Assembly (NCBI RefSeq): GCF_036038375.1
Contig: NZ_CP107935.1
Span: forward strand, 7,998,001 to 8,062,000
Direction of reading: 5' to 3'
Origin: Streptomyces sp. NBC_00414
GTDB taxonomy: Bacteria > Actinomycetota > Actinomycetes > Streptomycetales > Streptomycetaceae
Length of the DNA: 64,000 nt
Shown piece by piece: positions 8,637 to 15,230 of this stretch. A model generated the notes under the pieces. It did no database searches. It had not been told where the DNA came from and worked only from the letters and a program-made list of their open reading frames with translations. Position 1 is the first letter of the stretch. Every line of letters starts with the position of its first letter. The position numbers and the translations under genes were made by a program.

Positions 8637-8653
8637 TACGTACGCTGTACGTA
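8637..8653. promoter_or_regulatory. TetR operator between DrrA-like and TetR genes
   Basis: TACGTAC-GCT-GTACGTA is a perfect inverted repeat with seven-base arms and a three-base spacer in the divergent promoter region. It is the expected position for autoregulation and control of the exporter. Confidence 0.7.
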
Positions 8654-8693
8654 ACTAGGATGGTGGGAACAGGATCCACCGACGGCAGGGCTG

Positions 8694-9428
8694 GTGACAT
8701 CGATGGCAGGACGTGCCGACGTACCCGAAGTGATCTGGGCCCGACCCGAGCGCACGGGGCGCGGGCCACGGCCCGCGTTCACGCGGGCCGACATCGCGGC
8801 CGCGGCCGTGCGGATCGCGGACGCGCAGGGGCTGGACGCCGTGTCGATGCGACATGTGGCGGTCGAGCTGGGCTGCGGGACGATGTCGCTCTACAACTAC
8901 GTGCCGCGCAAGGAGGACCTGAACGAGCTGATGGTCGACGCGGTCAGCGCCGAGCACGAGCTGTGGGAGCCGACGGGGGACTGGCGGGCCGACATGCTCC
9001 GGGTCGCCTACCAGACCCGTGAGCTGATGCACCGGCATCCCTGGCTGCCGGCCCTGATGTCACCGGTCTACGGCTTCAGCCCGCACGCCCTGCGGTATCT
9101 GGAGCACTGCCTGGCGTGCCTGGACTCCTTCGACGGCACGTACGGAACGAAGTTCGAGCTGGTCGCGATGGTCAACGGCGTGGTGACGACGTACGTCGGC
9201 AACGAACTGGCGACGGCCGAGCGGGCGCGGACCCTGCCGTGGTCCGAGGAACGGGAGAACGCGGTGCGGGGCGCGTATCTGGGGAGCCAGGTGGCGAGCG
9301 GGGCGTATCCGCGGATGGCGGCGGCGTTCATGGAGGACTCGGGGCCGATCGATCTGGGGGCGGTGTTCCGGCGGGCGCTTGAACGGGTGCTCGACGGGTT
9401 CGACCCGTCTCGTGAGGTCTCTGGCTGA
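8694..9428 (+). CDS. TetR-family regulator of the adjacent ABC exporter
   Basis: A 244-residue regulator. The helix-turn-helix is at about residues 28-75 (FTRADIAAAAVRIADAQGLD, then MRHVAVELGCGTMSLYNYVP). The C-terminal ligand domain resembles the TetR_C group that controls drug exporters. The start is GTG at 8694 or ATG at 8703; AGGG precedes the first by four bases. It is divergent from the DrrAB-like genes, with matching palindromes in the shared promoter and at the start of the ATPase gene. The ligand is unknown. Confidence 0.85.
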   Translation: MTSMAGRADVPEVIWARPERTGRGPRPAFTRADIAAAAVRIADAQGLDAVSMRHVAVELGCGTMSLYNYVPRKEDLNELMVDAVSAEHELWEPTGDWRADMLRVAYQTRELMHRHPWLPALMSPVYGFSPHALRYLEHCLACLDSFDGTYGTKFELVAMVNGVVTTYVGNELATAERARTLPWSEERENAVRGAYLGSQVASGAYPRMAAAFMEDSGPIDLGAVFRRALERVLDGFDPSREVSG

Positions 9429-9490
9429 GGGCTTCGCGGGAGGGTGTGGGGGTGAGGGCTGCCGGGCGACTGCGGGTGCGTCGTGGCTGG

Positions 9491-9640
9491 TCGCGCCGTT
9501 CCCCGCGCCCCTGAAGACAAAAGACCCGCGCCCCTGAAGACAAAAGACTGCGCCGTTCCCCGCGCCCCTGAAGACAAAAGACTGCGCCGTTCCCCGCGCC
9601 CCTAAAGACAAAAGACTGCGCCGTTCCCCGCGCCCCCACA
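9491..9640. repeat. Tandem intergenic repeat array, 34-bp period
   Basis: Units start GCGCCGTTCCCCGCGCCCCT and continue GAAGACAAAAGACT, at 9493, 9550, 9584 and 9618, with one shortened unit at about 9526. The three complete steps are exactly 34 bases. The array fills most of the gap between the TetR gene and the convergent ISP-type gene; no gene is seen in it. The same unit recurs elsewhere in the window. Confidence 0.9.
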
Positions 9641-9644
9641 GGGC

Positions 9645-10859
9645 TCAGAGCAGGGTGAACTGGCCCTCTGGGCCCTCTTCCGGGTGGGTCAGGACTGAGG
9701 CCGGGCGGTGGGTGGAGGCGGGGGGCGGGAGTATGCCTGCCTTGGTCAGGTCCGCTGCGGTGATGGGGGACTTGGCCGTCAACTCCGCCTGCTGTGCACG
9801 CAGTTCGGACAGCAGGGTCATGATCGTCACCAGTTCCAGCAGGTCCGATGTCCAGGGCTGGGGCCACGTCGTGGGGCGGATCGCTTCCAGCGTGCCGGGC
9901 TCGGGGCGGGTGATCCGGGTGCCGAACCACTGGTCCAGGACGCGGACGCCGCCGACCTCGAAGTCCCAGGCCTCGGGCGGTACGGGAGAGATGCGGCCCT
10001 CGTCGATGTGGAGGGTCTCCTCCTCGCGGTCGTAGCGCAGTTCGAGCGGGAAGGGCGGGAGCGGGGCCCGTACGTAGGGGCGGCGACCGCCGGGGAGCTT
10101 GGGGCGCTCGCCGTCGCGGCGCATCAGCCACAGCATGCGGTGGCCCAACTCGCTCCCGCGCGACCACAGTTCGGGGTCGGCTGTCAGTGGGACGGTGACC
10201 CCGCCCGGCCCCGGGCGGGCGACCGCGACCGTCCAGGCGAGGACGTCGAGCGCGGCGGGGGAGTGGCCGAGACGCTCGGCCAGGAGGTCCAACAGGCCCG
10301 GAGCCAGGTTCGGTTCGAGGCCGCCGGGACGCCGGTACAAGGGGCGCACACGGCCGGGGCGGGCGACGGGGGCGGCCTTCGTACGAGAAGCGCTCGACTG
10401 CGGCGGGACCACCGGCGGCACCGACGCGACCAGCAGTGCCGGCCCGCCGGGCGCGGGCGTCTGCTCGACCGCGAACACCTGCTGTCCGTCCGCCACCCGC
10501 CACAGTTCCGGGCGCGCCGCGTCGATCAGCCGGTGGTCGGGGATCAGCCACTGCTCGTCGAACGGGCCGGTCTGGATCCGGACCGGTTCCGCACAGGGGC
10601 CCGACGCGCGCGCCAGCCGGCCCGTACCGGAGGACTGGCCGGGCAGCTGCCCCACCGCCGAGTGCAGGGTCCGCGCGCGGGTGGGCCCGAACAGGGCCTC
10701 ACGGTCGGGCCCCTCGGCCTTCATGAGGGCGTCCCACCGCGCTTTCAGGGACGCCGCGTCGGGCGCCGCCGGCCACGCCCGGCCCAGCCGGGGAGGTGCG
10801 ACGGACCACGGCATGAGGTCCGCGAGCAGCGGAGCGTCGTCGGGCGTCACGCCCGGCAT
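9645..10859 (-). CDS. Type ISP restriction-modification specificity-domain protein (stand-alone)
   Basis: A 404-residue protein resembling streptomycete proteins annotated as type ISP restriction/modification enzymes, corresponding to the C-terminal target-recognition domain (LLaBIII type). Recognised stretches include DAPLLADLMPWSVAPPRLGR, GPFDEQWLIPDHRLIDAARP and the C-terminal RPASVLTHPEEGPEGQF. I see no helicase, nuclease or methyltransferase motif in it or its neighbours, so restriction activity is not supported. It follows the GntR gene closely on the same strand. The start is uncertain: the GTG at 10898 is also in frame. Confidence 0.7.
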   Translation of the reverse strand: MPGVTPDDAPLLADLMPWSVAPPRLGRAWPAAPDAASLKARWDALMKAEGPDREALFGPTRARTLHSAVGQLPGQSSGTGRLARASGPCAEPVRIQTGPFDEQWLIPDHRLIDAARPELWRVADGQQVFAVEQTPAPGGPALLVASVPPVVPPQSSASRTKAAPVARPGRVRPLYRRPGGLEPNLAPGLLDLLAERLGHSPAALDVLAWTVAVARPGPGGVTVPLTADPELWSRGSELGHRMLWLMRRDGERPKLPGGRRPYVRAPLPPFPLELRYDREEETLHIDEGRISPVPPEAWDFEVGGVRVLDQWFGTRITRPEPGTLEAIRPTTWPQPWTSDLLELVTIMTLLSELRAQQAELTAKSPITAADLTKAGILPPPASTHRPASVLTHPEEGPEGQFTLL

Positions 10860-10900
10860 CGTACGACGTGGGCCGTGAGCCGCGTCCGGGCCCCGCACGG

Positions 10901-11686
10901 TCAGTGGGCGTCGAGGGTGACCGTGAACGAGAAACGGTCGCCCCGGTAGTGGATACGGACCACGTCCAGCGCCCGGCCGTCCGCGCCGTGCACGATGCCC
11001 GTGTAGTGCAGGATCGGGCTCAGCAGCGGCACCTGGAGCAGCCGGGCGGTCTCCGGGTCCGCGAGCCGCGCCTCGACGGTGTCGGTGATCTGGCCGATCC
11101 TCGCCCCCGCCACGTCCCGCAGGACCTTGGTCATGGGCCAGCGGACCAGATCCTCCGGGTCGAACAGGGCCGCCAGCTCCGGCCGGACGTAGTTGCGCGC
11201 GTGGTTGGTCGGTTCACCGGTCTTCTCGTCGCTGCGCAGCCGGTGGTACGTCGTCACCTCCGCCAGATCCGGGAAGTACTCGGAGAGTTCGCCGGACACG
11301 GGCTCGCTCCCGTGGTCGAGCAGCTCCGTCGTCATGCCCGACTGCTGGGCCACGATGGCGTCCACCGAGCCGAGGAGGCGCACCGGCGCACCCCGGAGGG
11401 CGCTCGGCTCGATGAACGTGCCGCGTCTGCGGTGCCGGGTGATGAGCCCCTCGTCCTCCAGCTCCTTGAGCGCCTGCCGCATGGTCAGCACGCTCACCCC
11501 GTAGTGCTCCGCGAGCTGTTCCTCGGTGGGCAGGCGCAGTGGATCCTGCGCGGACCGCCCGAGTATCGAGGCGCGCAGGGACTGCGACACCTGATACCAG
11601 AGCGGCAGCTTGCGATTCAGGACGATCGAGTCCGGCGCGAAGGAGGTCACGAGGGTATCCGTACCGGTCGCGGGCGTTCGGTGCAA
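10901..11686 (-). CDS. GntR-family regulator with UTRA domain
   Basis: A 261-residue regulator. The winged-helix DNA-binding domain is at about residues 27-95 (LPLWYQVSQSLRASILGRSA, then LPTEEQLAEHYGVSVLTMRQ and ALKELEDEGLITRHRRRGTF). A UTRA ligand domain fills the C-terminal 150 residues. The reading frame opens with TTG at 11686, and a GTG at 11650 is an alternative; neither has a clear ribosome site. It lies 63 bases after hmgA on the same strand, so it may respond to an aromatic catabolite. That link is inferred from position only. Confidence 0.82.
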   Translation of the reverse strand: MHRTPATGTDTLVTSFAPDSIVLNRKLPLWYQVSQSLRASILGRSAQDPLRLPTEEQLAEHYGVSVLTMRQALKELEDEGLITRHRRRGTFIEPSALRGAPVRLLGSVDAIVAQQSGMTTELLDHGSEPVSGELSEYFPDLAEVTTYHRLRSDEKTGEPTNHARNYVRPELAALFDPEDLVRWPMTKVLRDVAGARIGQITDTVEARLADPETARLLQVPLLSPILHYTGIVHGADGRALDVVRIHYRGDRFSFTVTLDAH

Positions 11687-11749
11687 CGGGCGGTCATGGG
11701 CGGTCCCGGGTGGTCGGGGGTGGCCGAGGGGCGCGGGAGCCGGGGGCCG

Positions 11750-13171
11750 TCACGGCCGGTCGACCGGCCGGAAGTGACGCTCAAGGCCCTGCCACACGTC
11801 GTCGTACGCCGTCTGCAGGTGCTCCGCCCGGGCGGCCTGCGCGGTGGCGGTGACCGGCCAGCGGGTCTCGAACATGAAGGCCAGACCGTCGTCGATCTTC
11901 TGCGGTCGCAGCTCGGCGGCGCTCGCCCGCTCGAACGTCTCCCGGTCGGGGCCGTGCGCGGACATCATGTTGTGCAGTGAACCGCCGCCCGGCACGAAGC
12001 CCTCCGCCTTCGCGTCGTAGGCGCCCTCGATGAGCCCCATGTACTCGCTCATCACGTTCCGGTGGAAGTAGGGCGGCCGGAAGGTGTCCTCTCCCACCAG
12101 CCAGCGCGGAGCGAAGACCACGAAGTCGACCCCGGCCAGGCCCGGGGTGTCGGACGGCGACGTCAGCACGGTGAAGATCGACGGGTCGGGATGGTCGTAG
12201 CTGATGGTGCCGATCACATTGAAGAGGCTCAGATCGTAGGTGTACGGCACATGGTTGCCGTGCCAGGCGACGACATCCAGCGGCGAGTGGTCGTACGTCG
12301 CCGTCCAGAGGTTGCCGCAGAACTTGTTGACCACCTCCACCGGTCCCGCCGCGTCCCCGCCGTCCTCGTACGCGGCGACCGGTGCGCGGAAGTCCCGGGC
12401 GTTGGCCAGGCCGTTGGCGCCGATCGGGCCGAGGTCGGGGAGCTGGAAGGGCGCCCCGTAGTTCTCGCACACGTATCCGCGGGCGGTCGGGCCGGTCGGG
12501 CCGGTCGGCCTGGTCGGACCGGTGGGACCGGCCGGGTTCCGCCCGTCGTCGGACGCGGCGCCCAGCAACTCCACACGGAAGCGCACCCCACGGGGGATCA
12601 GCGCCACATGTCCCGGCTCCACATGCAGCAGCCCGAACTCGGTGCGCAGCAGCAGCCCGCCGTGCTCCGGCACGATCAGCAGCTCGCCGTCGGAGTCGCT
12701 GAACACCCGCTCCATCGAGGAGTTGGCGTGATACAGGTGCACGGCCATGCCGGTGCGCTGCGTGGCGTCGCCGTTGCCGCCGAGGGTCCACAGGCCCGCC
12801 AGGAAGTCGGTACCCGGTGCGGGCTCCGGCAGGGGGTTCCAGCGCAGCCGGTTCGGGTCCGGCACCGTCTCGGTGAAGGGGGCCGAGCGCAGGGCGCCGT
12901 TGTCGGTGCGGGTGAACGCGGGATGCGCCGCCGACGGGCGGATCCGGTAGAGCCACGAGCGGCGGTTGTGCGCCCTCGGCTCGGTGAACGCCGAACCGCT
13001 CAGCTGTTCCGCGTACAGCCCGAGCGGGACCCGCTGCGGCGAGTTGCGGCCGTGCGGGAGTGCGCCCGGGACCGCCTCCGAACTGTGTTCGTTGCCGAAC
13101 CCGGAGAGATACGTCAGCGCCTCGGCGGTCTTCCGCGATGCCTCTGCGCCGGTGCGCGCGTCCCCGCTCAT
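11750..13171 (-). CDS. hmgA: Homogentisate 1,2-dioxygenase
   Basis: A 473-residue iron enzyme that opens the ring of homogentisate in tyrosine and phenylalanine breakdown. It begins MSGDARTG and has the family signature YLSGFGNEHSSEAVPGALP. The iron-ligand regions are FHRNVMSEYMG (His and Glu) and MMSAHGPD (His). The ATG at 13171 follows GAGGGAGCG. An odd Gly-Pro-Thr-rich insert of about 20 residues (12482-12537) sits just before RGYVCENYGAPF, where the usual enzyme is short. The downstream maleylacetoacetate isomerase and fumarylacetoacetase genes are not adjacent. Confidence 0.95.
   Translation of the reverse strand: MSGDARTGAEASRKTAEALTYLSGFGNEHSSEAVPGALPHGRNSPQRVPLGLYAEQLSGSAFTEPRAHNRRSWLYRIRPSAAHPAFTRTDNGALRSAPFTETVPDPNRLRWNPLPEPAPGTDFLAGLWTLGGNGDATQRTGMAVHLYHANSSMERVFSDSDGELLIVPEHGGLLLRTEFGLLHVEPGHVALIPRGVRFRVELLGAASDDGRNPAGPTGPTRPTGPTGPTARGYVCENYGAPFQLPDLGPIGANGLANARDFRAPVAAYEDGGDAAGPVEVVNKFCGNLWTATYDHSPLDVVAWHGNHVPYTYDLSLFNVIGTISYDHPDPSIFTVLTSPSDTPGLAGVDFVVFAPRWLVGEDTFRPPYFHRNVMSEYMGLIEGAYDAKAEGFVPGGGSLHNMMSAHGPDRETFERASAAELRPQKIDDGLAFMFETRWPVTATAQAARAEHLQTAYDDVWQGLERHFRPVDRP
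12482..12537. repeat. Short tandem repeat coding a Gly-Pro-Thr insert in hmgA
   Basis: Nine-base units around GGTCGGGCC repeat five to six times and encode repeating Gly-Pro-Thr on the minus strand. The insert lies in a surface loop position of HmgA, between the RFRVELLG strand and the YVCENYG motif. Confidence 0.75.
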
Positions 13172-13209
13172 GATCGCTCCCTCGTTCTGATTCCTATGCA
13201 TCACCGTAG

Positions 13210-13222
13210 GATTCGGCGAATC
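13210..13222. promoter_or_regulatory. Palindrome in the hmgA / lipoprotein divergent promoter
   Basis: GATTCG-G-CGAATC is a perfect inverted repeat with six-base arms, 39 bases before the hmgA start. It is a candidate operator for hmgA, perhaps for the GntR protein downstream. No second copy was noticed. Confidence 0.4.
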
Positions 13223-13360
13223 GGTGCGCAAGGGGGAGGCTGCCGGGGCCGGCGGCGGGCGGTGCGATCGCGCCAGGACCGCCGTGGTGCCCCGAAGTGG
13301 TACCCCAGAACCAGACTCAAGGGGGATCCGGCTGTCGGAGCGGTGTTCTAATCTCCCGGC

Positions 13361-14269
13361 ATGTCGTGGACGCGCGCATTCCTCACCGCGCTCGCGGTCT
13401 GTGCCCTGTTCGGTGCTCTGCTCGTCGGAGCGACGGGCTGTGGGTCCGACGGCGCGCGCGAGGACGACAAGGTGAGACCGTCGCCGGTGGGCAAGGTATT
13501 GAAGGACAGGGACGAGGAGGGGCGGCACTACCGTGAGATCGACGAGGAGAGCGCACCCGAGGTCGCGATCGAGATACAGCCCGCCGCCGACGACGCCGAC
13601 GCGGGTGCCGACGAGGGTGCTGATACCGATGGCGACGACGGCTGGGACGTCCGGCTGACGGTCCACGACTTCCGCTTCTCGCCGGCCGGCACCGAGAAGA
13701 AGGCCGAACCGGGGCGCGGTTACGCGATGCTCCGGCTGGACGGCCGCCCCCTGTCCGTCCTGCGCGGCCCGGACCACCATCTCGCGGGCGACATCGTCTC
13801 GCGCGGCACCCATCAGGTGACCGTGCGGCTGCACGCGGACGACGACACGGTGTGGGCCGTCGACGGGGAGCCGGTCGCCAGCACGGCCGACATCACGGTG
13901 TCGGACCCGGGGCCCCCGCACGGGAAGCGGACCACGCCGGCCCCACCACCCACGACCACGGCGCCGAACGCCCTCGCCCCGCCGCCGACGACGCCCACCG
14001 CCCTGCCGCGCCCGCCGATGACGACGACCGCCGCCCTGCCGTCCCCGCCGGCCGACCTGCGGCTCCTGCCCGCCTCGCCGACCACCCTGCTGTTGCAGAC
14101 GGTCCCGGCAGGCGGCCCGCCGCTCCCGCCCGTCCCGGCCGGCGGTCCGCCACCCTTGCCCGCCCCGCCGACCACTCTGCTGTTGCAGACGGTCCCGGCA
14201 GGCGGCCCGCCGTTCCCGACCGCCCAGGCGGACGGCCCGTCGCCCGCGGCCTCCGTGAGCGATGGATGA
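13361..14269 (+). CDS. Putative lipoprotein with proline-rich repeated C-terminus
   Basis: A 302-residue protein. The signal sequence (FLTALAVCALFGALLVGATG) is followed by a cysteine in a lipobox-like GATGC context, so it is probably lipid-anchored. Residues about 30-180 form an acidic domain (DDADAGADEGADTDGDDGWD is its densest stretch) with no family I recognise. From about residue 185 it is Pro/Thr-rich and contains a duplicated unit PTTLLLQTVPAGGPP. High G/C at third positions continues through this tail, which argues against a frameshift. It is divergent from hmgA. Confidence 0.7.
   Translation: MSWTRAFLTALAVCALFGALLVGATGCGSDGAREDDKVRPSPVGKVLKDRDEEGRHYREIDEESAPEVAIEIQPAADDADAGADEGADTDGDDGWDVRLTVHDFRFSPAGTEKKAEPGRGYAMLRLDGRPLSVLRGPDHHLAGDIVSRGTHQVTVRLHADDDTVWAVDGEPVASTADITVSDPGPPHGKRTTPAPPPTTTAPNALAPPPTTPTALPRPPMTTTAALPSPPADLRLLPASPTTLLLQTVPAGGPPLPPVPAGGPPPLPAPPTTLLLQTVPAGGPPFPTAQADGPSPAASVSDG
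14077..14212. repeat. Two-copy in-frame direct repeat in the lipoprotein tail
   Basis: A 46-base sequence at 14077-14122 recurs at 14167-14212 with one mismatch. The 90-base period keeps the reading frame and duplicates a stretch containing LLLQTVPAGGPP. Confidence 0.85.
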
Positions 14270-14332
14270 GTGGTACGGGCACCGACTTCGTACCCAAGGG
14301 CAAGGTTCACCGGAACCCGGCGGAAAGGCATC

Positions 14333-14953
14333 ATGAAGCCCGTGCCCCATGCGACCTCGCTGCGCCGTGCGCCCGTACAGCGCCGTAGCGCCGAACGACT
14401 CACCCGTATCCTCGACGCCTGCGCCGACCTCCTGGACGAGGTCGGCTACGACGCCCTGAGCACCCGCGCGGTCGCTCTGCGCGCCGGGGTGCCCATCGGA
14501 TCCGTCTACCGGTTCTTCGGCAACAAGCGGGCCATGGTCGACGCGCTCGCCCAGCGCAACCTCGACATCTACACCGACCGCGTCACCCACCGCCTCCAGG
14601 GGACCGGCAGCGGGGCGGGCTGGCGGGTGGCCATGGACGCGGTTCTCGACGAGTACCTCGCCATGAAGCGCACCGCGCCCGGCTTCTCCCTCGTCGACTT
14701 CGGCAACCAGATACCCGTCGGCACCCGCGACGCCGAGCCCAACACCCGCGTCGCCGACCGCCTGACCGACATGCTCTCCGCCTACCTCGACCGCACCCCC
14801 GACGAGGACCTCCGGCGTACCTTCCTCATCGCCGTAGAGGCCGCCGACACCCTCGTCCAGCTGGCTTTCCGCCTCGACCCGTCGGGCGACGAGCGGGTCA
14901 TAGAGGAGACACGAGAGCTGCTCCGGGCGTATCTGTCCCGCTCACTCGACTGA
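14333..14953 (+). CDS. TetR-family transcriptional regulator
   Basis: A 206-residue regulator. I chose the ATG at 14333, which follows GGAAAGG; the frame is open further upstream, but into the preceding intergenic gap. The helix-turn-helix is at about residues 20-65 (LTRILDACADLLDEVGYDAL, then STRAVALRAGVPIGSVYRFF). The C-terminal domain reads VAMDAVLDEYLAMKRTAPGF. It precedes, on the same strand, the palindrome at 15165-15180 and the molybdopterin oxidoreductase gene, and could regulate it. Its true targets are not shown by the sequence. Confidence 0.83.
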   Translation: MKPVPHATSLRRAPVQRRSAERLTRILDACADLLDEVGYDALSTRAVALRAGVPIGSVYRFFGNKRAMVDALAQRNLDIYTDRVTHRLQGTGSGAGWRVAMDAVLDEYLAMKRTAPGFSLVDFGNQIPVGTRDAEPNTRVADRLTDMLSAYLDRTPDEDLRRTFLIAVEAADTLVQLAFRLDPSGDERVIEETRELLRAYLSRSLD

Positions 14954-15164
14954 TCCGCCGAACTGCCGAACTGCCGATCCGCCGAAGTGCCGATCCGCTG
15001 ATGAGCCGTCCGCCGGCCGGTGCGACGCACGGCCGGCGCACCGATTCCGGGGTGTGCGCGGACAACCGGAGCCCGGGGTCCTGGGCCCGGACGCGCGCAG
15101 TTCCCCACGGGCCGGCCGGCGAGCGAATTTCCGACCCGACCCCCCGCACCCCCTCCCCACCGTC

Positions 15165-15181
15165 CATACCGGTCGGTATGC
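15165..15181. promoter_or_regulatory. TetR-type operator before the molybdopterin oxidoreductase gene
   Basis: CATACCG-GT-CGGTATG (15165-15180) is a perfect inverted repeat. On the minus strand, bases 15181-15168 read GCATACCGACCGGT, a 14-mer that occurs identically at 41161-41174 and at 53544-53531. It lies 50 bases before the GTG start. Confidence 0.65.
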
Positions 15182-15230
15182 TCGGCCCGGTCAGAGCGCC
15201 ACCGTTGCCGCCGTCCCTTCGGGAGGACCC

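Noticed and set aside
9491..9640. CRISPR array
   Set aside because: The 34-base units repeat without unique spacers, units are shared with other gaps, and no cas gene is present.
13852..14388. Alternative frame over the lipoprotein tail, suggesting a frameshift
   Set aside because: Third-position G/C remains high in the lipoprotein frame through the repeats and to its stop; no clear homologous ending appears in the other frame.
11750..14590. A continuous 946-codon frame covering hmgA and its promoter region
   Set aside because: The conserved start of homogentisate dioxygenase lies at 13171 with a ribosome site, and the upstream part overlaps the divergent lipoprotein gene, so it is just an open GC-rich frame.
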